This document shows, in pieces, positions 20,506-28,901 of a stretch of DNA of 32,209 nt (positions are counted from its first letter, which is position 1; the number at the start of each line of letters is the position of its first letter). Under the pieces are notes generated by a model, which was not told the origin of the DNA, searched no databases, and was given only the letters and a program-made list of their open reading frames with translations. This DNA is from Candidatus Solibacter usitatus (lineage in GTDB: Bacteria > Acidobacteriota > Terriglobia > Bryobacterales > Bryobacteraceae): contig JACPNO010000086.1 in the NCBI GenBank assembly GCA_016185465.1, forward strand, positions 1-32,209, given 5' to 3'. Made by a program: the position numbers and the translations under genes.

Positions 20506-21585
20506 ATGTCCCAGGACAAGCGTTACGGCTTAATACTGGCCGGAGGGCGGGGCACGCGTTTCTGGCCGCGCAGCCGGCGCCGGCACGCCAAGCAAGTGAT
20601 CGGGATTGTGGAACCGCGCACCATGATCCGGGCTACGGTGGACCGGCTGCGTTCGCTGATTCCCGCCGAGCGGCTTTGGGTTCTGACCAACCCGTACCTG
20701 CGCGACGAGATCATCCGGCACTTGCCGGAAATTCCGCGCGCGCAAATTCTGGCTGAACCGGCGCAGCGCAATACAGCGCCGGCGATTGGCCTGGCGGCGC
20801 ACATTTTGCGTTCGATTGATCCTGACGCGGTGATGGGCGTGTTTCCATCCGATCACGTGATCCGGCGGCCCAAGCGGTTTTTGCAATTCGGGCGCGCGGC
20901 ATTTCGCGCGGCCGGCGATGGCCGCATGGTGGTGCTGGGCATACAGCCGCGCTGGGCGGAGACCGGCTACGGGTATATCGAATTTCCAGCGGGCGTGAAG
21001 GCGGGGTCGCTGGAACCTGTGGCCATACGCCGCTTTCGCGAAAAGCCCAATGCGGCAACCGCCAAAAAATTCGTTGCCGCCAAGCGATTCTTCTGGAACG
21101 CGGGCATGTTTTTCTGGCGGGCCGATGTTCTGCTGGACGCGCTGCGGCGCTACCAGCCGAAGACGGCCGTGATACTGGGCTCACTGCCGGCGTTTGGCGC
21201 GCGTGATTTTCAAGCCAAGCTCGGCAAGGCGTTTCCTTTGTGCGAAAACATCTCGATCGATTACGCGGTGCTGGAGCGCGCCGGCAACGTCGCGGGCCTG
21301 GCGTGCGACGACATTGGCTGGAACGACGTGGGTAGCTGGAACGCCGTTTACGAACTGATGCCGCGCGATGGCGACGGCAATGTAGCGCGGTCGCAAGTGG
21401 TGCAGCTCGGCAGCCGGGGCAATTATATTGACGCTGGCGGCAAACTGGTGGCGCTGGTGGGCGTTGAGAATTTGATTGTCGTCGACACGCCGGACGCGCT
21501 ATTGGTGGCGCGGCGCGAGGACGCCCAGCAAGTGAGCGACATCGTCAAGCAACTGGAGCGAGCGAAGCGCGAAGATTTATTGTGA
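20506..21585 (+). CDS. manC: Mannose-1-phosphate guanylyltransferase
   Basis: A 359-residue enzyme that makes GDP-mannose from GTP and mannose-1-phosphate, for exopolysaccharide and glycoprotein synthesis. The nucleotide-binding signature GLILAGGRGTRFWPRSR is at the N-terminus. Other blocks are LAEPAQRNTAPAIGLAA, MGVFPSDHVI, ETGYGYIEF, FREKPNAATA, FFWNAGMFFW, ISIDYAVLE and DIGWNDVGSW. It is the short form without the C-terminal isomerase domain of the bifunctional AlgA/ManC type. Other sugar-nucleotide genes are absent from the window. Confidence 0.95.
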   Translation: MSQDKRYGLILAGGRGTRFWPRSRRRHAKQVIGIVEPRTMIRATVDRLRSLIPAERLWVLTNPYLRDEIIRHLPEIPRAQILAEPAQRNTAPAIGLAAHILRSIDPDAVMGVFPSDHVIRRPKRFLQFGRAAFRAAGDGRMVVLGIQPRWAETGYGYIEFPAGVKAGSLEPVAIRRFREKPNAATAKKFVAAKRFFWNAGMFFWRADVLLDALRRYQPKTAVILGSLPAFGARDFQAKLGKAFPLCENISIDYAVLERAGNVAGLACDDIGWNDVGSWNAVYELMPRDGDGNVARSQVVQLGSRGNYIDAGGKLVALVGVENLIVVDTPDALLVARREDAQQVSDIVKQLERAKREDLL

Positions 21586-21645
21586 TGGCTGCAAGGCGAC
21601 GACTTCGAGCGCCGCCGGAAATGTAGAGACGAATGCGTCACAAGA

Positions 21646-21669
21646 GGGGACACGCTTGCGCATGTCCCC
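21646..21669. repeat. GGGGACA...TGTCCCC palindrome between manC and argD
   Basis: A perfect seven-base inverted repeat with a ten-base loop lies in the 151-base gap between the convergent manC and argD genes. It may be a bidirectional terminator or a dispersed palindrome. The rest of 21586-21736 shows no gene. Confidence 0.45.
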
Positions 21670-21736
21670 GGCGTCTGCGCTCTTAAGGCGACCGCTAGCG
21701 CGATTGCCGATTGTGCTCGAATAGGCGCGAGGCGAT

Positions 21737-22960
21737 TCACGTTGACGGCTGCATGGCAAAAACTTCCGCCAGGATCGCCAGCGCGGCGTCGACTTCCTTC
21801 TCGGTCGTAATATACGGCGGCAGAAAACGCAGCACGGTGTCGTGAGTGCAATTGATGAGCAGGCCGCGCGCTTGCGCATCCGCCACCATTTGTTTGCCGG
21901 GGACCGAGAGATCCACGCCGATCATGAGCCCTTGGCCGCGCACTTCCTTGATGAACGGATATTTGGTGGCGATCTCGCGCAGCCGGGCGCGGAAATAATC
22001 GCCCACGCGTTGGATGGATGGCAGCAGGCCGTCCAGAATATCGAAAAATTCGAGCGCCACGCGGCAAGCTAGCGCGCCGCCGCCGAAAGTTGATCCATGC
22101 ATGCCGGCGGGAATGGTGGAGGCCGCTTTTTCGTTGGCGATGAGCGCGCCCAGCGGCAGTCCGCACGCGAGCGGCTTGGCGACGACCACGACATCCGGCA
22201 ATACCACGGGACGCGCCATCTGATAGGCGAAGTGCTTGCCGGTACGTCCCACGCCGCACTGAATTTCGTCAAAGATCAGCAGCGCGTTGTGACGGTCGGC
22301 CAGCTCGCGGGCCTTGCGCGCGTAATCGAGCGTGATGGGAAAGATGCCGCCCTCGCCTTGAATCCATTCGATCACGATGCCGGCGGTGCGATCGGTGACG
22401 GTCCGCTCGAGCGCGGCAATGTCGTTGCCGGGAATGAATTTCGCGCCTGGAAGCAGCGGCTCAAAATCGGCGCGGTACTTGGGCTGGCCGGTAATGGAGA
22501 GGGCGCCGAAAGTGCGTCCGTGGAAGGAATTGTCGAGCGCAACCAATTCGTATTTATCCGGGCTGATTTTGTGGCCGTGCGCGCGCGCCATCTTCAGCGC
22601 GGCTTCCATGACTTCGGCGCCGGAATTGGCGAAAAACGAGCGCTGCAGGCCGCTGAGCTCGGCCAATTTCTTCGCCAGCGGGCCCTGATACGGATGGTAG
22701 TACAAATTGGAGCAGTGAATCAGCAGCCCTGCCTGCTCGCGGATCACGCTGACGATGCGCGGATGGGCGTGGCCCAGGGCGTTGACGCCAATGCCGGTGA
22801 TGAAATCCAGATAGCGGTTGCCATCGACGTCGTAGGCGTAGCAGCCTTCGCCGCGGCTGAGGGCCAGCGGGTAGCGGCCGTAATTTTGTAGCAGATATTC
22901 GCGCTCCAGATCCATGATGGGTTGGGCCTTCGAAGTCGAGGCGGGCGTGGCAGTGCTCAT
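21737..22960 (-). CDS. argD: Acetylornithine aminotransferase family (class III PLP)
   Basis: A 407-residue PLP-dependent class III aminotransferase. Features are LSRGEGCYAYDVDGNRYLDFITGIGVNALGH, the phosphate-binding SGAEVMEAALKMAR, SFHGRTFGALS, EWIQGEGGI, LLIFDEIQCGVGRTG, and the PLP lysine in VVVAKPLACGLPLGAL. The best fit is ArgD, which transfers the amino group between N-acetylornithine and 2-oxoglutarate in arginine synthesis. The closely related ornithine or 4-aminobutyrate aminotransferases cannot be excluded, and no other arg gene is nearby. The start at 22960 (MSTATPAS) lies six bases after a TATGAT on its strand, giving a probable leaderless mRNA that diverges from fabD. Confidence 0.88.
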   Translation of the reverse strand: MSTATPASTSKAQPIMDLEREYLLQNYGRYPLALSRGEGCYAYDVDGNRYLDFITGIGVNALGHAHPRIVSVIREQAGLLIHCSNLYYHPYQGPLAKKLAELSGLQRSFFANSGAEVMEAALKMARAHGHKISPDKYELVALDNSFHGRTFGALSITGQPKYRADFEPLLPGAKFIPGNDIAALERTVTDRTAGIVIEWIQGEGGIFPITLDYARKARELADRHNALLIFDEIQCGVGRTGKHFAYQMARPVVLPDVVVVAKPLACGLPLGALIANEKAASTIPAGMHGSTFGGGALACRVALEFFDILDGLLPSIQRVGDYFRARLREIATKYPFIKEVRGQGLMIGVDLSVPGKQMVADAQARGLLINCTHDTVLRFLPPYITTEKEVDAALAILAEVFAMQPST

Positions 22961-22966
22961 GGGTCC

Positions 22967-22976
22967 ATCATACAAT
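22967..22976. promoter_or_regulatory. Shared -10 core for divergent argD and fabD
   Basis: ATCATACAAT holds TATGAT (minus, argD) and TACAAT (plus, fabD) overlapping by TA. The two start codons are only 24 bases apart, with the boxes six and eight bases before them. Both transcripts would be leaderless or nearly so; neither gene has a ribosome site. Confidence 0.5.
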
Positions 22977-22984
22977 TCACAGAG

Positions 22985-23911
22985 ATGGCCAAGACAGCTT
23001 TTCTATTTCCCGGGCAGGGATCGCAATTCGCGGGCATGGGCAGAAGTCTGGCGGAGATGTATCCGGTGGCGCGCATGGTTTTCGAAGCCGCCGACCAGGC
23101 GCTGGGATTTTCGCTTTCCAAGCTCTGCATGGAAGGCCCGGAGGAAGAGCTGCGGCTCACCGAAAACACGCAGCCGGCGATCCTCACCGTTTCGACCGCC
23201 GCCTGCGCGGTGCTGCGTGAACAGGGCCTCAAGCCGGATTTTGTGGCTGGGCACAGCCTAGGGGAATATTCGGCGCTGGTGGCCGCGGGCAGCTTGGAAT
23301 TCGCGGCCGCCGTGCGTCTGGTTCGCCAGCGTGGACGCTACATGCAGGAAGCCGTCCCGGCAGGAGTGGGCGCCATGGCGGCGCTGTTGAAACTGCCGGC
23401 GGGCGCGCTGGCGGGGGTTCTGGAGAATGCCGCCCAGGGCGAAGTGGTGACGGCGGCGAATCTGAACGCACCCGATCAGGTAGTGATCGCCGGCCATGCC
23501 GGGGCGGTGCAGCGGGCGATCGATCTGGCCAAAGCTGCCGGGGCGCGCCGCGCGGTGCTGCTGCCGGTGAGCGCGCCGTTCCATTGTCCGTTGATGCGTC
23601 CGGCGCAACTGCGGTTGCTGGCGGATTTGCAGGCGATTGCGTTCCAGGATCTGACATTCCCGCTGGTGAACAATTGGCAGGCGCGGGAAATCCGCAGCGG
23701 GGCCGAGGCGCGCCAGGGGCTTTTCGAGCAAGTGCCGAATGCGGTGCGTTGGGAGGAATCGATCCGTTACCTGGCGGGGCAGGGAGTCGAGCGCTTTATC
23801 GAAGTGGGTCCGGGCGGGGTGCTGACGGGGCTGCTGCGCAGCATTGATCCGGGGTTGAGCGGTGTGAAATTCTGCGACCCAGGGGATCTGAAAAACATCA
23901 AGACAAACTAA
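22985..23911 (+). CDS. fabD: Malonyl-CoA:ACP transacylase
   Basis: A 308-residue cytosolic enzyme that loads malonate onto acyl carrier protein for fatty-acid elongation. The N-terminal FLFPGQGSQFAGMG, nucleophile Ser91 in VAGHSLGEYSAL, GAMAALL, NLNAPDQVVIAGH and the catalytic His in VSAPFHCPLM are all in place. The C-terminal FIEVGPGGVLTGLLRSI is typical. The usual APFHSPLM has Cys for Ser here, which should not matter. The start at 22985 is chosen because family members begin 'xxxaFlFPGQGsQ'; the longer frame from 22922 would overlap argD. It is a single gene, not in a fab cluster. Confidence 0.95.
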   Translation: MAKTAFLFPGQGSQFAGMGRSLAEMYPVARMVFEAADQALGFSLSKLCMEGPEEELRLTENTQPAILTVSTAACAVLREQGLKPDFVAGHSLGEYSALVAAGSLEFAAAVRLVRQRGRYMQEAVPAGVGAMAALLKLPAGALAGVLENAAQGEVVTAANLNAPDQVVIAGHAGAVQRAIDLAKAAGARRAVLLPVSAPFHCPLMRPAQLRLLADLQAIAFQDLTFPLVNNWQAREIRSGAEARQGLFEQVPNAVRWEESIRYLAGQGVERFIEVGPGGVLTGLLRSIDPGLSGVKFCDPGDLKNIKTN

Positions 23912-23916
23912 GAATT

Positions 23917-23996
23917 TTCTCGCTGAGACGCAGAGAACGCAGAGAAACACCAACTTAAATTATGTTTTCTCTGTGTACTCTGCGGCTCTGCGAGAA
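23917..23996. repeat. 31-base-arm palindrome after fabD
   Basis: Arms 23917-23947 and 23966-23996 match at 27 of 31 positions around an 18-base loop, starting five bases after the fabD stop. The arms are built of CTCTGCG-like units ('GCAGAG' repeated every ten to eleven bases), a style of intergenic palindrome I associate with environmental bacteria. It would form a strong hairpin at the 3' end of fabD mRNA. The remaining 23997-24101 holds only the promoter region of the kinase gene. Confidence 0.7.
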
Positions 23997-24101
23997 ATAT
24001 TTTTCCGTCCCTTCCCAGTGGCGATCCACCCCACGGAAAGTCCCCTTCGCCACGGAGTTATGCACTCGTTTTCCTGTGATGGTATAGGAAAGGAAGTCCT
24101 C

Positions 24102-25229
24102 ATGAAGCGCCGCTGGGTAGAGCCGTTCATCATTCTCGGACTCTGGACCCTGTTTGCGGGATACATGACCTTGCAGGGCCACTACGTGCGGGCCAGCATG
24201 GGGCAGCCCGCTTCGTGGCTGCAACTGGCGCACTCCGAATTCACTTACGCGTATCTGTGGGCCGCACTCTCTCCCGCCATCCTCTGGCTGGCGCGCCGGT
24301 ATCGTTTCGATCAAATTCGCTGGTACTGGGTGCTCGCGATTCACGCCGCGGCCTGCGTGGTGCTGGCCAGCGTGCAGAAAGTGCTGTTCGTCTTGCTGGT
24401 GCCGCCGTCGCAGGCCGAATGGCAGGTACACGATCTGAGCGGCTGGCTGCGGCAGATTGCGTTCAGCATGGATTACGGGCTGCTGCTCTACGGCATCGTG
24501 CTGGTGGTGTTTTACGCGGTCGATTATCACAACCGCTTCGAGCAGGGGCAACTGCGCGCCTCCCAGCTCGAAGCCCGCTTGGCGCAGACGCAATTGCAGG
24601 CGCTGCGCATGCAGCTTCACCCACATTTCCTGTTCAACACCATGCACACGATTTCCACCCTGGTGCGCGCCGATCCCGAAGCCGCCGAGCAAATGATTGC
24701 CCGCTTGAGCGAGCTGCTGCGCATCACCCTGGCCAGCAGCGGCATTCAGGAAGTGCCGCTCAGCCGGGAGCTGGAATTCGTGAAAGCGTACCTGGAAATC
24801 GAGAAAGTTCGGTTCGAAGAGCGTCTGGAATTACATTTCGATGTCGATCCGGCCACCCTCGACGCGATGGTGCCGAACCTGATTTTACAACCGCTGGTGG
24901 AGAACGCGATCCGCCACGGAATTGCCAATCGGCGCGAGGGCGGCCGGGTTGAGGTACGGTCGCAAATGATTGGAGACACGGTACATCTTTGGGTGATCGA
25001 CGATGGTCCGGGCCTGAATCTGGACCGTCCCAAAAGCCACCGCACCGGCGTGGGTGTCGCCAATACACGCGCGCGTTTGGAACGTTTATACGGGGCGAAG
25101 CATGACTTTGTGCTGCGTTCCGCGTCAAAAGGAGGAGTGGAGGCAGCCATACGGATACCGTTCTGCCACTCCGGGGAGAAGGGGAATGACGCCAACAACG
25201 GGCAAGATTCGAACCCTGATCGTGGATGA
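24102..25229 (+). CDS. LytS-type membrane histidine kinase
   Basis: A 375-residue sensor kinase of the HisKA_7TM-less LytS/YehU (HPK8) class. Four membrane helices are seen at about 8-26, 47-65, 76-100 and 122-142. A coiled coil follows (FEQGQLRASQLEARLAQTQLQALRMQ). The phosphoacceptor His173 is in QLHPHFLFNTMHTISTL. The ATPase domain has the N-box LQPLVENAIRHGI and the G-boxes VIDDGPGLN and TGVGVANTRARLERLYG. The start ATG at 24102 has AAAGGAAG upstream, and TTTCCT/AGGAAA half-sites flank a possible -10 at 24083. It overlaps the regulator gene by 44 bases, an unusually long overlap. The signal is unknown; partners of this class often control cell-wall or peptide uptake genes. Confidence 0.92.
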   Translation: MKRRWVEPFIILGLWTLFAGYMTLQGHYVRASMGQPASWLQLAHSEFTYAYLWAALSPAILWLARRYRFDQIRWYWVLAIHAAACVVLASVQKVLFVLLVPPSQAEWQVHDLSGWLRQIAFSMDYGLLLYGIVLVVFYAVDYHNRFEQGQLRASQLEARLAQTQLQALRMQLHPHFLFNTMHTISTLVRADPEAAEQMIARLSELLRITLASSGIQEVPLSRELEFVKAYLEIEKVRFEERLELHFDVDPATLDAMVPNLILQPLVENAIRHGIANRREGGRVEVRSQMIGDTVHLWVIDDGPGLNLDRPKSHRTGVGVANTRARLERLYGAKHDFVLRSASKGGVEAAIRIPFCHSGEKGNDANNGQDSNPDRG

Positions 25230-25968
25230 TGAGCGCCTGGCGCGCAAGCGAATCCGCCAGCTCTTGGACGAGGAGCAGGACATCGAGGTGCTGGGCGAGT
25301 GCGGCGATGCGCATGAAGCGGTCGAGTGGATCAACGGCCGCGCGCCCGACCTGGTGTTCCTGGACGTGCAGATGCCGGGCGACGACGGCTTCGCGATGCT
25401 GCGCACGCTCGATCACACCCGGCTGCCGGCGCTGATTTTCGTCACCGCCTACGACCAGTACGCGCTGCGCGCTTTCGAGGTGCAGGCGCTGGATTATCTG
25501 TTGAAGCCGTTTGACCGTCCGCGTTTTCAAGCCGCGCTCGATCGCGCGCGCAATCACATTCGGGGGCTCAAAGTGCCGGATTTCGATCGCCGTCTGACAT
25601 CGCTGGTAGAAACTTTGGAAGCCAAGCAAAAGGCGCCGGACCGCATCGTCGTGAAATCATCCGGCAAAGTGTCGTTCCTGAAGACGGACGAAATCGATTG
25701 GATCGAGGCCGCCGACAATTACGTGCGTCTGCACGTGGGCACAGAGAGCCACATGCTGCGCGAGACGCTGGGCTCGATTGCGGCGCGGCTCGATCCGGCG
25801 AAGTTTCTGCGGATTCACCGGTCGACGGTGATCAATATTAATCGGCTAAAGCAATTGCAGCCCTGGTTTCACGGGGATTATGTGGCGATTTTGGAGGACG
25901 GGACCAAGTTGAATTTGAGTAGGACGTATCGGGATAAGGTGAATCAGGCTTTGGGGGAAGTGCTGTAG
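25186..25968 (+). CDS. LytTR-family response regulator
   Basis: A 260-residue regulator. The receiver domain (about 7-125) has IRTLIVDDERLARKRIRQLL, the phosphorylated Asp60 in LVFLDVQMPGDDGF, FVTAYDQYALRAFEVQALDYLLKPF with the switch Thr/Tyr and conserved Lys. The LytTR DNA-binding domain (about 152-258) has DRIVVKSSGKVSFLKTDEIDWIEAADNYVRLH, and FLRIHRSTVININRLKQLQ. The start at 25186 has GGAGAAGGGG upstream and lies inside the kinase gene. Together they form a two-gene system; no target promoter is obvious in the window. Confidence 0.94.
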   Translation: MTPTTGKIRTLIVDDERLARKRIRQLLDEEQDIEVLGECGDAHEAVEWINGRAPDLVFLDVQMPGDDGFAMLRTLDHTRLPALIFVTAYDQYALRAFEVQALDYLLKPFDRPRFQAALDRARNHIRGLKVPDFDRRLTSLVETLEAKQKAPDRIVVKSSGKVSFLKTDEIDWIEAADNYVRLHVGTESHMLRETLGSIAARLDPAKFLRIHRSTVININRLKQLQPWFHGDYVAILEDGTKLNLSRTYRDKVNQALGEVL

Positions 25969-25998
25969 GGGCAGAATCCGCAAGGTATGGTTAACGAG

Positions 25999-28419
25999 TT
26001 AGCGCGCGAGGCTGAGTATCCGCACCATTGTCGCAAGGCACTCCACGACATAACGCTGTTGCCGGAGTTGCAGGGGAAGTCCGTTTATACGCCTCTCGAT
26101 ATATCTAGCCGCGTTGAGGATTTCCTCTCGCTCAGGGTCCGCAAGGGCTCCGACGAATGTATCGTAGAACTCGCCAATGCGAGTAGCGACCCGATAAGGG
26201 TAATGCAATCGTTCCGTTTGGATTTGTTCAAAGATGATCTTTCGTGCATCACGGAACAGCTTTAGACCAATCTCTTTGGAAGCACTTCTGCAGGCCTTCT
26301 CCAATAGCAGGCGGGCGTAGTGGTTATCGATCTTATGGGTGTCATAGCTGTGCTGCCGCCTCGCGAAAGAATACGCGGATTCGAAGTAGCGATCCGCCCG
26401 TTCGAAGTCCTCGAATACGAGGGCGGCAATAGCATATTGCAACCAAAACTGCGGGTTGGTTTGACAGTACGCCAAGTTCTTAACGCGCTCGTAATATCTG
26501 AACGCAGCGTCGCGGCGCTCGCTCAAGCTCCGATTTGGGAGAATCATTTCGATTTGGCTAAATTGAAGCAAACTCCTCAGCGTCTCGTTGTATAAGCGAT
26601 ACGACGTCCCAAATTTATCTAGAGATCGCGCCATTCCGGCAAGCACGTCGACAGTAATATTCGGATCGGCAATCCGGCTTAATACGAACCGCGCTGCGAC
26701 CGAAGAGCGATTTATGACATCACCGCTTCTAAAATTGACGAATTCAGCCACGCGTTCGTTGCGCTGGAAAGCCGCGTTCAACACACGGTTCCCAAAGAGA
26801 TCAGCCAACGTGTCGATTGTTACCCTCTGGCTAAGGACCGTCAGGGCAAGAATACCGAGTAGAACGTCGTAATATCCGCCTTTAGTATCCAACGTTCTCA
26901 AGACGTCGGAGAACCGTGATTCGATCTGGGGTGCTTGAAATAGATCGACGAGAATCGACTGCCACTCACCGTGGCAGCGTGATCGAAGCGATTGAACCCG
27001 TGCTCTTCTAGGCAGTGCGGATTTCTCTCCCCAGAGGCCGTACCGTTCGAATATTTCGTTGACCCGTTCGAGTTCGAGCTCGTCCATTCTTTCTATATCG
27101 ATTTCTTGGACTAAGCGCATCCTAAACATGTCTTCTATCCGGTCGACCAGAACGTCGTTCGGTCCGGTTCTAGCCGTGAGGAGAAGCGACATATGCTTAT
27201 TTCGATGCTTCCCTAACGTGCTCAACGCGTCCATCCAGCCCGGATACGAATCTATGATTAAAAGAAACGGTTTATCGGATGAGCAGAGGTGCGAGAGTTC
27301 TGCCTCCATGGAAGGCGAGCGTTTAGATAGCGAGTATACGGGTCTCCCTGCGGCAAACGCCAGGCCAGCGACGGTTTCGACGACCATCGACTTGCCGTTC
27401 CCGAGGTTTCCGTGGACGATAACGATGTTGACGGGATCATCGAGAGCCTTCAAGATCACCCCGACGCAGGTGCGTTGAACCATATATGGCTGGACGCTTC
27501 CGTGAACCGAATTCCACGCAAGTTGTCTATCAACGAGGCCACGTAAAAAGAGATCGAATATCGCTCGGTCCGACACCGCCGTCGTATCGGTCAGGCGCGT
27601 CTCATAGGGCTCCACGCAATACCAGATCGGATGGGTGCGTTCCCTGGGAGAATACCGAGCACGCTTTGTTTCGAGTTGCTTACCGAACCAGGCAGAGTCG
27701 AAGCGCTTAGGGGTGCCGTATCTGACGGCGCGGCTTTCGGTTTGGCGTGAGGGACTAGTGCCAACCACGAAGAATGTCTTTTCCTGCAACAATTCAGTGG
27801 ATGCGAGAAGCCGGGCAATATCAAGATCGACTAGGGAGTATCCGACAAAAAAGACTGATTTAGCCATCGATAAGTCAAGGCGAAACACGGACGACCATGG
27901 TGACGCCTCGATGGTAGCGGCAATGTAGCTGCTGTCAGTCAGTTTCAGCTCATCCCCGAGCGATGAAGTGACGCGTTCGACATACCCGTTAAAATGAACG
28001 CAAATTGATTCGTTTTGATCAAAGTCGCTCGGATGTTCGGATAGAGTGACGGGCCGGAACGGGTGTGCGGACTTGCCTGAAGCGATTTCAAGCACATTGT
28101 CATAGTTCGTCGTGTACACTCTTCGCCACGGCACGCTTCCAATCGACGTGTGGTGCTTGGCAACCGTCGTTGCTTGGAAGCTCTCAAGGACCTCTTTCGC
28201 AAGCGCGGCCGGGCCTCGGCTTTCAAGAAAGACCTCGGCGGCATCTTGGAGGTCAGTTGGCGTTGGCAGACCCACCGCAGACGCCAATCTATTCGCGAAG
28301 GCAGTCCCCAGTTCAAACGGTTGAAGGCGACTATTGATCGCTCCGAGCGAAAAGCCAGCACCTAGGAACAGCACAGATTCGCCGTCCAATGCATGTTCTA
28401 GCGCCGAATCAAAATCCAC
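25999..28419 (-). CDS. SIR2-STAND NTPase, probable antiphage defense protein
   Basis: An 806-residue cytosolic protein. The N-terminal SIR2-like NAD-consuming domain (about 1-215) has VLFLGAGFSLG (20-24 core), RVYTTNYDNVL with the catalytic-site Asn, VHFNGYVE with the His of the HxxG motif, and FFVGYSLVDLDIARLL. The central STAND NTPase (about 310-520) has Walker A HGNLGNGKS (337-344) and Walker B FLLIIDSYPGW (386-390). The C-terminal 280 residues are helical and TPR-like (YYERVKNLAYCQTNPQFWLQYAIAALVFEDFERADRYFESAYSFARR). SIR2-STAND proteins of the Avs5/DSR type deplete NAD+ on sensing a phage protein; that role is known for the family and inferred here. The start is a GTG at 28419, without a clear ribosome site. 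Base composition is visibly less GC-rich than the flanking genes, suggesting acquisition. It stands alone. Confidence 0.88.
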   Translation of the reverse strand: MDFDSALEHALDGESVLFLGAGFSLGAINSRLQPFELGTAFANRLASAVGLPTPTDLQDAAEVFLESRGPAALAKEVLESFQATTVAKHHTSIGSVPWRRVYTTNYDNVLEIASGKSAHPFRPVTLSEHPSDFDQNESICVHFNGYVERVTSSLGDELKLTDSSYIAATIEASPWSSVFRLDLSMAKSVFFVGYSLVDLDIARLLASTELLQEKTFFVVGTSPSRQTESRAVRYGTPKRFDSAWFGKQLETKRARYSPRERTHPIWYCVEPYETRLTDTTAVSDRAIFDLFLRGLVDRQLAWNSVHGSVQPYMVQRTCVGVILKALDDPVNIVIVHGNLGNGKSMVVETVAGLAFAAGRPVYSLSKRSPSMEAELSHLCSSDKPFLLIIDSYPGWMDALSTLGKHRNKHMSLLLTARTGPNDVLVDRIEDMFRMRLVQEIDIERMDELELERVNEIFERYGLWGEKSALPRRARVQSLRSRCHGEWQSILVDLFQAPQIESRFSDVLRTLDTKGGYYDVLLGILALTVLSQRVTIDTLADLFGNRVLNAAFQRNERVAEFVNFRSGDVINRSSVAARFVLSRIADPNITVDVLAGMARSLDKFGTSYRLYNETLRSLLQFSQIEMILPNRSLSERRDAAFRYYERVKNLAYCQTNPQFWLQYAIAALVFEDFERADRYFESAYSFARRQHSYDTHKIDNHYARLLLEKACRSASKEIGLKLFRDARKIIFEQIQTERLHYPYRVATRIGEFYDTFVGALADPEREEILNAARYIERRINGLPLQLRQQRYVVECLATMVRILSLAR

Positions 28420-28497
28420 TCATAACAAATACCATGTTTCAGTCGACATCGATCGATAAGGCGTTCCCAAACAAGCCATAAGACTCAAAGTCTTTCC

Positions 28498-28545
28498 TGT
28501 GGCACTGCCACACAAACTATGTCATACTAATGTGGCACTACCACA
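28498..28545 (+). promoter_or_regulatory. Two PadR operators flanking a -10 box
   Basis: TGTGGCACTGCCACA (28498-28512, perfect seven-base arms) and TGTGGCACTACCACA (28531-28545, one arm mismatch) are 33 bases apart, about three helical turns. CATACT at 28523-28528 lies between them and is a plausible -10. The second operator overlaps the transcription start and abuts the AGGAGA ribosome site, fitting autorepression. Confidence 0.7.
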
Positions 28546-28553
28546 GGAGAGAC

Positions 28554-28901
28554 ATGCCGACCAAGCTTGACCTGCTTCCGGGCACTTTGGATGTGATGGT
28601 TCTGCAGACCCTCGCCACGCTGGGGTCGCTGCATGGCTATGGAATCGCGCGTCGCATTGAGCAGATCAGCGGCGATCAGGTGCTGCTCAATCAGGGAACG
28701 ATTTACGCGTCCCTGGTCCGGCTGCAGCAGCGCGGGTGGATCAGCGCCGGGTGGGGGATTTCCGAGAACAACCGGCGCGCCAAGTTTTACTCGATCACCA
28801 AGCGCGGGCGCCATCAGCTCGCGGCCGACGCAGCCTATTGGCAGCGGTTGGCTCACGTCATGGGCAGCGTGCTGGCCCTTTCGCCGGGAGAAAATCGATG
28901 A
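28554..28901 (+). CDS. PadR-family transcriptional repressor
   Basis: A 115-residue winged-helix protein. The N-terminal LLPGTLDVMVLQTLATLGSLHGYGIARRIEQIS, followed by LNQGTIYASLVRLQQRGWISAGWG and RRAKFYSITKRGRHQL, is the PadR fold with its recognition helix and beta wing. The C-terminal helix (AAYWQRLAHVMGSVL) is short, as in the PadR-s2 group. The start at 28554 is fixed by AGGAGA at 28545-28550. It presumably binds the two TGTGGCA-type palindromes upstream and represses itself and the permease gene, which overlaps its stop (ATGA). Confidence 0.93.
   Translation: MPTKLDLLPGTLDVMVLQTLATLGSLHGYGIARRIEQISGDQVLLNQGTIYASLVRLQQRGWISAGWGISENNRRAKFYSITKRGRHQLAADAAYWQRLAHVMGSVLALSPGENR

Noticed and set aside
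18711-20519. 602-residue open frame on the minus strand
   Set aside because: It lies antisense to the gluzincin and lepB genes, spans an intergenic region and has a His/Arg-rich, low-information sequence typical of a shadow frame in high-GC DNA.
24070-24091. TTTCCT/AGGAAA palindrome as a LytTR operator
   Set aside because: LytTR sites are normally direct repeats of a different form, and six-base arms are easily found by chance.
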